Shown here: positions 23,501 to 35,800 of the stretch, one piece after another
Layout of the letters: each line of letters begins with the position of its first letter
Position numbering within the stretch: position 1 is the first letter of the stretch
DNA from: Littorina saxatilis
Taxonomy: Eukaryota; Mollusca; Gastropoda; Littorinimorpha; Littorinidae
Direction of reading: 5' to 3'
Assembly: GCF_037325665.1 (NCBI RefSeq)
Contig: NC_090246.1
Location: 18,146,873 to 18,210,872, forward strand
DNA length: 64,000 nucleotides
The notes under the pieces: model-generated
The model's input: only the letters and a program-made list of their open reading frames with translations
Told to the model about the DNA's origin: nothing
Databases searched by the model: none
Program-made: the position numbers and the translations under genes

Positions 23501-26500
23501 CTATGTCTTGAATTAACAGCTTTGTGTTGCATGACCTTGGATGACCTTGGGTCAAGGTCACATATATTTTGGTAGGAAAAATGTGTAAAGCAGTTCTTAG
23601 TGTATGATGTCATTGCTAGGTTTAGTTATTTGACCTTGAAGGTCAAGGTCATGTAAAGGTCAAGGTCAAGCATGTGAGTCGTATGGGCTTTGCCCTTCTT
23701 GTTGTAATTGTACATATATTCGAAGTTTTATTTTTGTTGCACTCTGAATTTGCTATCGTTTTTGAAGACTCACCTTAGCACTGAGCGGTGTCCGTTTGGT
23801 GGGGGGGGGGGGGGGGGGTGCAAGTTTGTATATGTGGGATATTCTCAAGGTTTGATAACTAAGAAGAAAAGAGGGAAACTAGCTTCCATTAGGGGAGGGG
23901 GGGCCCAGGGGTCAGTTTCCTAGCCTTAATAGCACTGACCGGTGTCCGTCTGCTCAGTTGGAGGGGGGGGGGGGGGGGGTGCAAGTTTGTATATGTGGGA
24001 TATTTTTAGGGTTTGATAACTAAGAAAAAAAGAGGGAAACTAGTTTCTACCAGGGGGGGGGGGGGGGGGGGGGTCAGTTTCTTAGTGGCATACGAATGGA
24101 CTAAATGCTTTGACATCGCTTTACTTGTTTTTGTGTGTGTGTTTTCTTTATTTGTTTACGTTTTGCAGAAAACAGCTCTGTCGAGGTTACTGCCCATTTT
24201 GAAGAAGGAGTTCTGTCATCAAGTATACATTTCCACAATGACACATATGTGGTTGAGGTGAGGTTTTCTTTTCCTTATATAAGTGAAGTATAAGTCTAAT
24301 TGATTATCAGTGTACGGCTGGCACACTTAACAGTTAACGTTCATGCTTTCTGAAAATGCTTCCAGGGTTTTATGACGTCCATACTTGATGGAAACCTGGT
24401 TCACCCTTATCAAATGTTAAAGCCATATGTACTCGATGACTATACACGCTAATTGCTTTACCAACAGCTGGAGACATGCTAAATTAAGTTCCCTGCAAAA
24501 TATTGTGGTCTAGGACCCCTTCAATGTTGAGATATGTTAATTTTCATTTTGATCTGGATCGTCCTATTTATAGATTTGCCAACAGAGGTAGCGTTGACGC
24601 AAGGGAAATAACTCCGCGTCTTTGTTTACATCCAAAGTTTTTGAGACTCTAAAACAAGCTGTAATGCATGTATATGGTCCGCGCATGGCGACATATCGTC
24701 ATTACATGGTCTTATGGTGCGTTTGACATCGATTATGGGCAAACTACACTTTGTAAACACGGGAGCGCGTACATATGCCTTTAAGGTCACAGCACGATGG
24801 AGTTTCACGGTTTGGGACAAAAAATGGAAAGTGTTCATAGTTAGAGCTAGAGGTTAGAAACTTCACGTCAATATTTCGTATACAATCTTGCTTTCTGTCT
24901 GTGTATGTGTTTTAGCCTGCCTGGAGGCATCGCAAACCATCAGAGAACTTCACCATGATTTCTTACAGAGGATCAGATGTTAACTGGGATGAAATTTTAC
25001 CTTTTGACCCCAAAACAGGAAAGCGGTATGGTTTTATAAAGCGTCCTAACAATGTTTAAGTTTGACTTGTTTGAAGTCTGTTTGTACATTTAAGAATGTT
25101 TGGTTAACACCTACAGTATAACTCTCTTTACTCAGTGAACATCATCAAGAATGTTCCCTTTTGTGTTCAAACGTGGTTTTATATGTTCATGCTCAGACAT
25201 AGGCTACTGGCAGAGGTTGGTTTAGTTTGAAATTTTTGTTGTGCATGTATGGCATTAGGGACCAATCTATTTGTGAAAATGACCCATTGCTTGTATAACT
25301 GATTGATCAAATGACTATTACATTTTATGATTTTATCATAAATTAATTTATGTTCTAAATATTTTTGGAGAAAGACCAGAGCGCAGATAATTAAAACAGA
25401 CACTTCCTAGCCACTCGCATAAACACACTTCAAATGCACAACGTACACACATCTTATGTACACACCTTGTTCTCATCTCATGTTCAATACACATTCATAA
25501 CACCTCAAATATGTTTCTGTCGCTGAATGTATTTTCAGCGACTGCTGTTTTGATATATTATATTTTACACTGTACAGCGAAGCTGACTATTGCTTCCATG
25601 ATAAAACAGAATATGGATTTCTGAGTCTCCTCACGTTAATTGTCCTTGCAGAACCAAACTGAAGGATGGCATCCGACTGCCAGAGGGGAGTGCTTACAAC
25701 ACACAACAGGCTTACGGGCAAAATGCAACGTATGCGGGAGGTAGGTATAATATACCTTTCTTCACATTGAAGCATATCTACAGTTGTGGGAATTGTCATT
25801 TTAATTTTGAAGGGTACCATGACAAAAAGCGCTGTATTTCAGCAAATAATGGGTGAATCGCTTTGAAAGTTTGCATATGTTACGCAATGTCCTGGAAACC
25901 GTTTTAAAGCCCGTCATAGTATTGGTCACTTGTGTCCAAAAAAATCATGACTTTGCATGTCCACAGACAAATGATTGATACTGGTGCTGCAAAAGTTTCA
26001 TTTGCGCGGTGTATTCACTTGCGTAAATGTGCTAGTCGTGCAAACACATGAAAAACAATTGGAACGTTCACGCTGTTTCGAACTAACAGCAGTTATCCGA
26101 TATCGCTGCGGTCACGCTTGGCTGGGCATCGGTGTGGCACAGTAATCATCCTAAAAATAGCAAGCGTTTTTACAGGCCTAGCAAATTTACGTCATTGCTT
26201 ATACGCAAATGAAACTTTGGCAGTATCTGTATCAATCGTTTGTCTAAAGACACGCGAAGTCATGAATTTGTTGGACAGAACTGAACAATTCAATGACAAG
26301 TTTTAAAACATTTTTTTCCGGATCATGGCATAACAGCAGTACACATACCTGTAACAATCCAATTTTACTCAAAGTACGTCTAGTCTGTTAGCAATATATT
26401 CTGAAAGTTTGAAAGCATTCCACCAAATCATTGCTGAAATACAGCGCTTTTTGTCATGAATACCCCTCAAAATGGACGCAAAAACGTCCGTTTGTGACCG

Positions 26501-27426
26501 CTCGTGCGATCGACACCTGCATCAGTCAGAATAGCATAGCACACGAAATCCACAAGCTAGCTAAACAAAACAACATGTTCTGGGTAGATAATTGACTGGA
26601 CTTTCCTCTCGTACGTTATAAGTTGCAAAATTTTGCCTATTGTGAGTGTTCGTCGATTTTAATTGGTCCTTTCCATTTTTGTCTGGTCGATTTTGAGGGT
26701 TCCCTTATTTGAGCTGCGGTCACGTGATCCATGTAAAAGAAATCTTTAGTCCGAAAGGTGATCCAGATAGTCAAGTGAACGGCCTTAACTTTCATATGAA
26801 GTTTGAATGAAATGACAAGGGAATTAATGCTTTAATTTAATAGCGACATTTGTCGCAATACCTTTTTGGCGAAGTTTAGTTTGGCTTATTGCACTGCAGA
26901 GATTCAGAGTTAGTTAACTTTCAAACACAATTTATACTATGAGAAAGGCCGGTGTATCCGGACTTTAAACTGACATTTTATGTTTACATTTTGCCAGGGA
27001 TGCTGATATTTGCTTCTAAGTTCTTACGGGTGGCACCCCTACTGGAGGACGCGGATATTTTGAATTTGGTCATAAATACGAATCAACAGGTGCGGCAGTA
27101 TATTTGGTGGTAATACCGACAATATTACGGAAATCCCATCGAGAACTTTTTTTAAACCATATTTTTGCACAAATACTGATTCTAACGACGGAAGTGGATG
27201 ACCAAAAAGGCATTTAATATGTACTCGCACTCAGTGAATTTGACGAAATAGTGGAATTTTCTTCTGCTTTGACGTTTTTATTTCAGTTGAGATTATCATC
27301 TTGCATACTGCTACACTTGCTGGATATACTCAATCCACTGGCAATCGACTCAGCTTCCTGGTTTTGTTTAAGTCAATATCGCTATCCGCTTTTCTTTTCG
27401 GGTTGACTCACTCTCTCTCCACCCCC

Positions 27427-27466
<40 letters not shown>

Positions 27467-27666
27467 TTCTTTCTCTCTCTCTCTCCCTCTCTCTGTCTCT
27501 CTCTCTCTTTTTATCTCTCTCTCTCTCTTCCTCCCTCTTTCTCTCTCTCTGTCTCTCGCTCGCTCTGTCTCTCGCTCGGCTCGCTCTCTCTCTCTTCCTC
27601 CCTCTCTCTCTCTCTCTTTATATCTCTCTCTCTCTTCCTCCCTCTTTCTCTCTCTGTCTCGCTCGC

Positions 27667-27754
<88 letters not shown>

Positions 27755-29794
27755 GTGAGCGCGCGTGTCAACTGCAGACATGTTTATTTGAAGAAAATGC
27801 CGCAATTTCCTGCTGCTTCAAAGCTCAGACACTCATGACAAAAGCACTAAAAGTCTCTCACTTTTAAACTGTCTGTTAAAAATCAGTTTTTTTAACAGAA
27901 ACAAAAAATCCACATTGATACAAGAATGGAAAATAGTGAAAAATCTAAGTCAAGCGGATAGGAAACCGGTGATAAATTATGTAAACTATGTAATACGACT
28001 GTAATGCAGTTTGATGTCAAGTACATCTAACACAAATTAAGTAAAAATTTACTGCAAGAACATCTGATACCTGGAAAATGCTTGTCACTTGTGTCTGTAA
28101 TACGACAATGGCCAGTACAGACCTGGTTACTGTACGAAATTTGCGTACAATCTTACGAAATTGAAGACCGCTGTACGATTATACGCCAGACATTAAAATC
28201 ATACGCAAAAAAAAGAAAGAAAAAAAAATATTTAAAAAAAAAAAAATAAAAAAAAATTAAAAAATAAACAGTATATAAGTCTGAAGAGGACTGTGTGAGC
28301 CTAGAAAGCAATGTGTAAAGAGGACTGTATGAGACCAGAAAATACTGACCAGTGACAGAAATGAAGGGCTGACTCAATACTGCTGACAGCAGCTGATGCA
28401 AATTTTCCTCATAGGTCAAAAATAAAAATTATGTTTTTCTATCATTCGTTTTGTGTCACATTTTCAAATATCTAATAGTGTATGGGGTTTTTTTCTCAAC
28501 AAAAATGTTTTAATTTACTTTCAGCACAAATTCTTTCTTACATGTATTTACAGTCTTTAAATAATGGGGTTTGAGGGGGGAATAAAGCACAGTGTGTACC
28601 TCGAGAATGAATTGTACACCTTAAAATTCTGATTGTACACATTTTTGACTCACATGCGAAGCAAAAGTGAGTCTATGTACTCACCCGAGTCGTCCATCCG
28701 GACGTCCGTCCGGACGTCCGTCCGGAAAACTTTAACGTTGGATATTTCTTGGACACTATTCAGTCTATCAGTACCAAATTTGGCAAGATGGTGTATGATG
28801 ACAAGGCCCCAAAAAACATACATAGCATCTTGACCTTGCTTCAAGGTCAAGGTCGCAGGGGCCATAAATGTTGCCTAAAAAACAGCTATTTTTCACATTT
28901 TTCACATTTTCTCTGAAGTTTTTGAGATTCAATACCTCACCTATATATGATATATAGGGCAAAGTAAGCCCCATCTTTTGATACCAGTTTGGTTTACCTT
29001 GCTTCAAGGTCACAGGAGCTCTTCAAAGTTGGATTGTATACATATTTTGAAGTGACCTTGACCCTGAACTATGGAAGATAACTGTTTCAAACTTAAAAAT
29101 TATGTGGGGCACATGTTATGCTTTCATCATGAGACACATTTGGTCACATATGATCAAGGTCAAGGTCACTTTGACCCTTATGAAATGTGACCAAAATAAG
29201 GTAGTGAACCACTAAAAGTGACCATATCTCATGGTAGAAAGAGCCAATAAGCACCATTGTACTTCCTATGTCTTGAATTAACAGCTTTGTGTTGCATGAC
29301 CTTGGATGACCTTGGGTCAAGGTCACATGTATTTTGGTAGGAAAAATGTGTAAAGCAGTTCTTAGTGTATGATGTCATTGCTAGGTTTAGTTATTTGACC
29401 TTGACCCTGAAGGTCAAGGTCATGTAAAGGTCAAGGTCAAGCATGTGAGTCGTATGGGCTTTGCCCTTCTTGTTAGTCTCATTTTTACACCAGGAAATTT
29501 TAGTGGTAATCAGGTCTGCCAGTAGAAGAAAAATCAACCGGACAGAATTAACAGAACTAAACTAACGAAAAAACGACTATGTAACACGGTCTTTAGTATT
29601 AAGCAGGATGCTATAAGTCGGTCAAGGTTATGAGTCAGAGCCACAGCTAGTACCGTCCTTACTCCGGGGCTCGCCAGTTATTATTACGCTTTCAAGTTTC
29701 TCTTTGTGGGATGCTTCTCTCTCTCTCCCTCCCTCTCTCCCTCTCCCTCTCTCTCCCTCTCCCTCTCCCCCTCTCTCTCTCTTTATCTGTAGCC

Positions 29795-29843
<49 letters not shown>

Positions 29844-32800
29844 GCGGCCGGGTGGGGGCTGGTGAAGGGGGGGGGGGGACAAAAAGGAAAAACGGTACTA
29901 GATCACTACAATGCAACACATTCAATGAATGATAGTTTGCCACAATTGCATATTACCCAATATTGACGGACTGTGTGATGATATCTGCTGCTATGGTCTG
30001 TTGAGACAGTGATATCAAAATCGATTTTGATATCACTGTCGAAACAGACCAATAGCAGAAGATATCATCACACAGTCCGTCAATGTTAGCTATATTGCTA
30101 TTTCTCTGGACATTTTGCATTCACTGTACAGAAATTACAAAAGCATTTGTTTCAATTTTGGCTATTCCATATCCCTCCCTCTGATTATTATTTCTTTTTG
30201 TTCACTCTTTTCTTGTACTTTCCAGTGTTTCCAAATGTCTTTTCTTTCAAAAAGTAATTAATTACTTGCTCAACTAAATTCTGGGATAATTACATTTCAA
30301 TATTTATTTTTTAGTTTTTAAATTTATGTGTCTTTGTTTTTGAAGTGGGGAAGCAAAAAAGAGGTCGTCGATATCAAAACTGATATCGACAGAAATGTCG
30401 TCGATATCACTTTTGCAATGAGCTCAGTTTTGCCCAATTGACCAATGGAAATCTACGTAACATATGAAATAGCAATATATGTGTATACCGGCTTACATTC
30501 TTCTCGTCCTCTTTGTCTGCCGCAAGTCCTCTTTCGCCACAAAACGCTACAAGCTGGGCACAGATGAAAAATAGCGACACGTGCATTTTGCAGCCGAACT
30601 TCATGACGCGCGCGTAAAAGGGGAATCCCCGGGAGTTCTCATTGCTTGAGAAAATTATATAAAAATGAAAATGTAACGAAACGCGAAAATGTGGCAGTTT
30701 GTCAGTAGGCTTGATATTTATCACTCGTATCATAGGAGTATTTGAAGTGTCTTGCACAAGCAGCAAAAGTGCAGAAATGGCTATTTTGACCCATTTGACC
30801 AGATAGTACTGGCCAACCAGGTAATACTTTTACCCTTCGGAAAAAGGATGTCTTAGAGACTGTAATTAGACCTTTTATTTTATAAACGCTCCATTTGAAG
30901 TCCAAAATCACAAGTTTCTTTCAGTAAACCCTTATTTTGCAATAACTGTCGTCTGGTACAGCCAAAGGGAGATAGTTCACAAATCGAACATGGTTTTCAG
31001 ATAGAGCACTTAAAAACCGTTACATCGATATATAATATGACGTGACGTTTGCATGTTATGAACATATACAACTTGTTTGAAATCAGAGGCAACATTCTCA
31101 ATTATTTTAAGACAACTAGATATGAAAATGTGTACATAGCGACCTTCTTGTACATGAAAACGTTCTCTATATTTGTAGGCGATTCACGGCACAAGAGGGG
31201 AGCAGTTGAAAAAAACACCTGCCCACTGCTGGTCGTGGCTGATTACTATTTCTTTAAAAACATGGGTAACAACAAGCGTCAAATTTCAGCTTCATTTATT
31301 GTAAGTAAAGCCTTTCAAATTGCATGCACTTTTTTGTGGTTGTGTTTTTGTTATGTGTGTAAACATTTTGGTAACAAAAAGTGCGGACCAGAGCAGTTCA
31401 ACTGTTTCAGAGCAAAATAGATGATTGCTTGAGACAGTAAAAATATCAGAGAAACCAAATGTGTGTGATTGAAAAAAAGCCTCCTCAGTCCTGTCATTTA
31501 TGCCACAAGTTCTAGCATTTGGTCACGATACAGATTCAGAGAACACTCTTTGGAGACTTCAAAGCTTCAGCCGTTTAGGTAGGTTTTCCAAGACTTAGGT
31601 CGATATGCATATGTGTGGATAAACACCGTCTGTTTTAACAAGACTAAACACAGAAGTTTTATTTCCATGAACTGTGTGCTACAATCAAAACAAATTTGTT
31701 TTGCTCGTTTGCAGTAATGAGTTTCTGAAGCAGTTCCAATTTGACTAATTTGGTGGTTTGAGAGTATTTTTTTGTAGAGCAATGTATTGTGCTTGAATTC
31801 ATGTACATCAAACAAGAAGTACCAACAAGTTTGTGGATAGAAATGCACCGGTACATTTGTTGCAGATTTCAACCATCCAGAAAGTCAACGTTCACTACAA
31901 AAGAACTGTCTTTGATGCTGACAATGGGTTTTATGACATGGGATTCCAAATTGATGAGGTATAGTTATTTCTTCCCTTTTGACACTGGGGCTTTGAAACT
32001 TTACACATTTCTAGGGTTTGATGACCTAGATATGACCCAAGTCCAGCTAACCCTTCTAAAACTTTCTAGAGCACAGTGGGGTGGAGTTCGGGTGCAAAAT
32101 ATGGAACATTTTCAATTTCTTCAACGTCATTGAAGCTTTAGCCTGGAAACTTTACATACGTCGAGGGTTTTATGACCTTTAAACATGACCTAAGTCTGGT
32201 TGACCGTTCAAATGTCAAGGACTTACAGTGGGGTTGAGTTAGGGTTATACAATGGATTTTTTGTGTCTCTTTTGAAACTACTGCTTTGAAACTGTTCATA
32301 CTTCCAGAGTTTGACCTCCTGATATGACTTAAATGTGTTGACCCTCAACAAATTTCAAGGTCACAATGGGGTCAGGCTTAGGTAAAAAAATGAAAAACTA
32401 GTGTTTTCTTAATTTTTGATAATAGTAATAATAATAATAATAATTGTCAGTAAGTACTGGTGTCACATGACTGATGTGAACCAGTTGATTAGCTAATGGC
32501 GATGCGCTTAAATCTGTTAGCGCACTCTTGGAAGTTGGAGTGCGATAACTTTTCCACAGAGCGTATTCTTACGCCCTTTGCCAAAGCGAGACTGTACTCT
32601 CATCCTCAGAATTAATTTATGACATGTAGCTTATATTCTCCACTTTACCAAAAAATAACCATAAATTTCATGCGGCTCAAAGCAGAAGTGTTATTTTCTC
32701 TGACAGATCGCAGGCGCCTGTGCCACAGTGAATCCCACTGATCTAAAAATAGAAGCGGCTGTGTCTCTTCCACAATGGTCTCTTCTCGTTTTGACTTGCA

Positions 32801-35800
32801 AAGATCCTTCTCATATGCCGTGTTAGTGGCATGTAGCTTATTAACCACATTACCAAATGATGAGTTAGTATAAAATTCCCAGCGGCAAACACAAAACACG
32901 TGTTATTCAGATAACGTACCAGCTAGACCAGCATTTGGAAGTCGACTCTGTTATCAATCAATCAATCAATCAATATGAGGCTTATATCGCGCGTATTCCG
33001 TGGGTACAGTTCTAAGCGCAGGGATTTTTTATTTTTTTATTTTTTTTATGCAATTTATACTGTTCAAAAAAAGAAACGCATAGTTGCTACTTGCCAAATT
33101 TGTTTTATTTGTCGAAAAAATTAACAGAAAATCCAATATTTAGATTATTTGTTTGAAATTTGGTATGGACACAGTTGAATGCACACACAGTTCATTTGCA
33201 TCTTCAAATCAATCAGTCAATCAATACGATTGGGTGCCGAGGCTGTCAAGTCAGTAGGGGGTGTGACTGCCTTGAGCAGCAACAACTGCCCGGCACCTTC
33301 TGGGCATGGACTGGATCAGATGCCGGATATCTTGCTGTGGGATGGTGTCCCACTCCTCCTGAAGTGCCTGCAATAGATCGCGGTGATTTGCCGGCGCTTC
33401 TTCTCGCCTGCGCACACGTCTGTCCAATTCATCCCAGAGGTGTTCTATCGGGTTCATGTCTGGCGACATGGATGGCCAGGGAAGCACCTGGACATGGTGG
33501 TCGGTGAGGAACTGGGTGGTGAGTCGTGCTGTGTGCGGGCGAGCGTTGTCCTGCTGGAATATGGCATCCTGGTCAGCCAGAAGAGGAAGGGCGTGTGGGC
33601 GCAGAATTTCCTCCACGTATCGCTGGGCAGTTATGCGCCCTTGGACGTGCACCAGGGTGCTCCTTCCAGCGGTATTGATCGCCCCCCACACCATGACGCC
33701 TCCACCACCATGAACGGGTGCCTCATCCACACAGTTGGGCGCGTAACGTTCGTTTACTCTCCGGTAGACCCTCCTCCGACCATCATGTCGCTGGAGCAGG
33801 AAGTAGGACTCGTCGCTGAACCACACATGTCTCCAGTGATTCCGGACGGTCCAGCGAAGGTGCTGGTTGCCCCACTGCACTCGGTTCTGGCGATGGCGGC
33901 GGGTGAGGACAGCTCCTCTGTGAGGTCTGCGAGCTCTCAAACCAGCTTCATGCAGGCGGTTCCGCACGGTCTGGTCCGATAATCGGTGTGGCCCGGGGAG
34001 AGCCTGGACAGAAGATGAGGCCGACAGGAAACGATTCCGGAGGTGGCGGAGCCGTATGAAGCGGTCGTGAGCAGCAGTTGTCGCTCCCGCAGTGGGGCAC
34101 TGCGGTTATGAAATTAAAGGCCCCTCCTGTTTTTGGAACCGCAGGAGCTTTCTAGTTTGCTGTTAAGTAGATTTTTGGTTCCTCTTTCCTGTCATGCTCT
34201 CTTTTTCTTCATGAATTCTTTTCTTTTTTCTGCCTTCTTGCTCATTCACCTGTATTTTTTCCAAAAATCTCTTCTCTTGCCGCTTGTCTCGCGATTCATG
34301 TATAGTTTAATCTGTTAGTGTTCTGATGTAAGTCCAGCAGTAGATAGGTTAAGCCTATTTTAACATACTGGAAACTGGTAATCTTCCAGTAGGTATTAAT
34401 TTAGTTTTACTAAAGCCTGCTGGGACACAAGTAATGGGTTAGTGCATTTGTAAACAGGAATCGCTTGACAAGTGGCCCCCTTCATCCCCCCCTTCCTCGT
34501 CCTGATATGGCTCTGCGTAGTCGGCTGGACGTTAAGCAACAAATAAACAAACAAACAAGCAGTTGTCGCCCTTGGTCTTCCCGCTCGTGGCAAGTCAGCA
34601 ACGGAGCCAGTGGCTTGAAACCTGACCCACAGTCTACTGATGGTGCTCTGGGACACGTGGAAGTGCCTGGCAATTGCACTTTGACTTTGGCCTGCTTGTA
34701 AACGACCCAATGCAATTTGGCGGTCTTCTCTGCTCAATCGGGCCATCTTTCGTCGCTGAATTGTCGTCTGATTTCTTTGTGGCGAACAATCCGCTTTTAT
34801 GGGTTTTGGAAGACATGGTGAGAGCTCAATATTCCCCGAGTTTCACGAGATTACACTGAAGCATGACGAGTGGTCATGCCAAATGAGCAATTTTGACATT
34901 GTAGCCACTGATAACGCATGCGTCACGTGCAGAGCTCACTTGTGGCAATGGACGAAAGGTCGACGACCAGATAAACATTTTCTGCAGTTTGGTGGATATC
35001 CTTGTAGCCATATAACTAAATTAACCAAATATTACAAGCTATGCGTTTCTTTTTTTGAACAGTATATATCGCACACATATTCAAGGCGCAGGGATTTATT
35101 TATGCTGTGTGAAATGGAATTTTTTTTACACAATACATCACGCATTCACATCGGCCAGCAGATCGCAGCCATTTCGGCGCATATCCTACTTTTCACGGCC
35201 TATTATTCCAAGTCACACGGGTATTTTGGTGGACATTTTTATCTATGCCAATACAATTTTGCCAGGAAAGACCCTTTTGTCAATCGTGGTATCTTTAACG
35301 TGCACACCCCAATGTAGTGTACACGAAGGGACCTCGGTTTTTCGTCTCATCCGAAAGACTAGCACTTGAACCCACCACCTAGGTTAGGAAAGGGGGGAGA
35401 AAATTGCTAACGCCCTGACCCAGGGTCGAACTCGCAACCTCTCGCTTCCGAGCGCTAGTGCGTTACCACTCGGCCACCCAGTCCTAATAGGTATAGTAGA
35501 CTACACTGAAATACGACTGCATCAGTTCAGTAAATGAATGGTTTCCGAATTATTATTTCAAGGCAACAACAATCGGAATCGAAAACGTGTAGGGTTAAGA
35601 ACGTTCTTACCATGTATAAAACTTATTACCAGCCTGCCTCATGCGTGCAGACGAGCAATTTTTGACTCACATGCGAAGCAAAAGTGAGTCTATGTACTCA
35701 CCCGAGTCGTCCGTCCGTCCGTCCGGACGTCCGGACGTCCGGACGTCCGGACGTCCGTCCGTCCGTCCGTCCGTCCGGAAAACTTTAACGTTGGATATTT

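Larger units (their letters stand above)
33060..35062 (-). mobile_element. Tc1-type DNA transposon (DD34E), interrupted by a retroposon
   Basis: The inverted ends CTGTTCAAAAAAAGAAACGC are complete, with TA on each side (33058-33059, 35063-35064). It sits inside a SINE. Its own transposase is split by the family R retroposon at 34085-34557. The layers give the order SINE, then Tc1, then retroposon. Confidence 0.95.
32953..35483 (-). mobile_element. SINE family S (copy 2), split by Tc1 element
   Basis: The tail side is at 32953-33057 and the body and tRNA-like head at 35065-35483. They join across the Tc1 element at ATGCAATTTA/TATATCGCAC, which matches the unbroken text of copy 1 near 2520-2540. 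Confidence 0.88.

Noticed and set aside
33160-33982. + strand frames at 33160-33982 and 15386-15811
   Set aside because: They are shadows of the Tc1 transposases on the minus strand.
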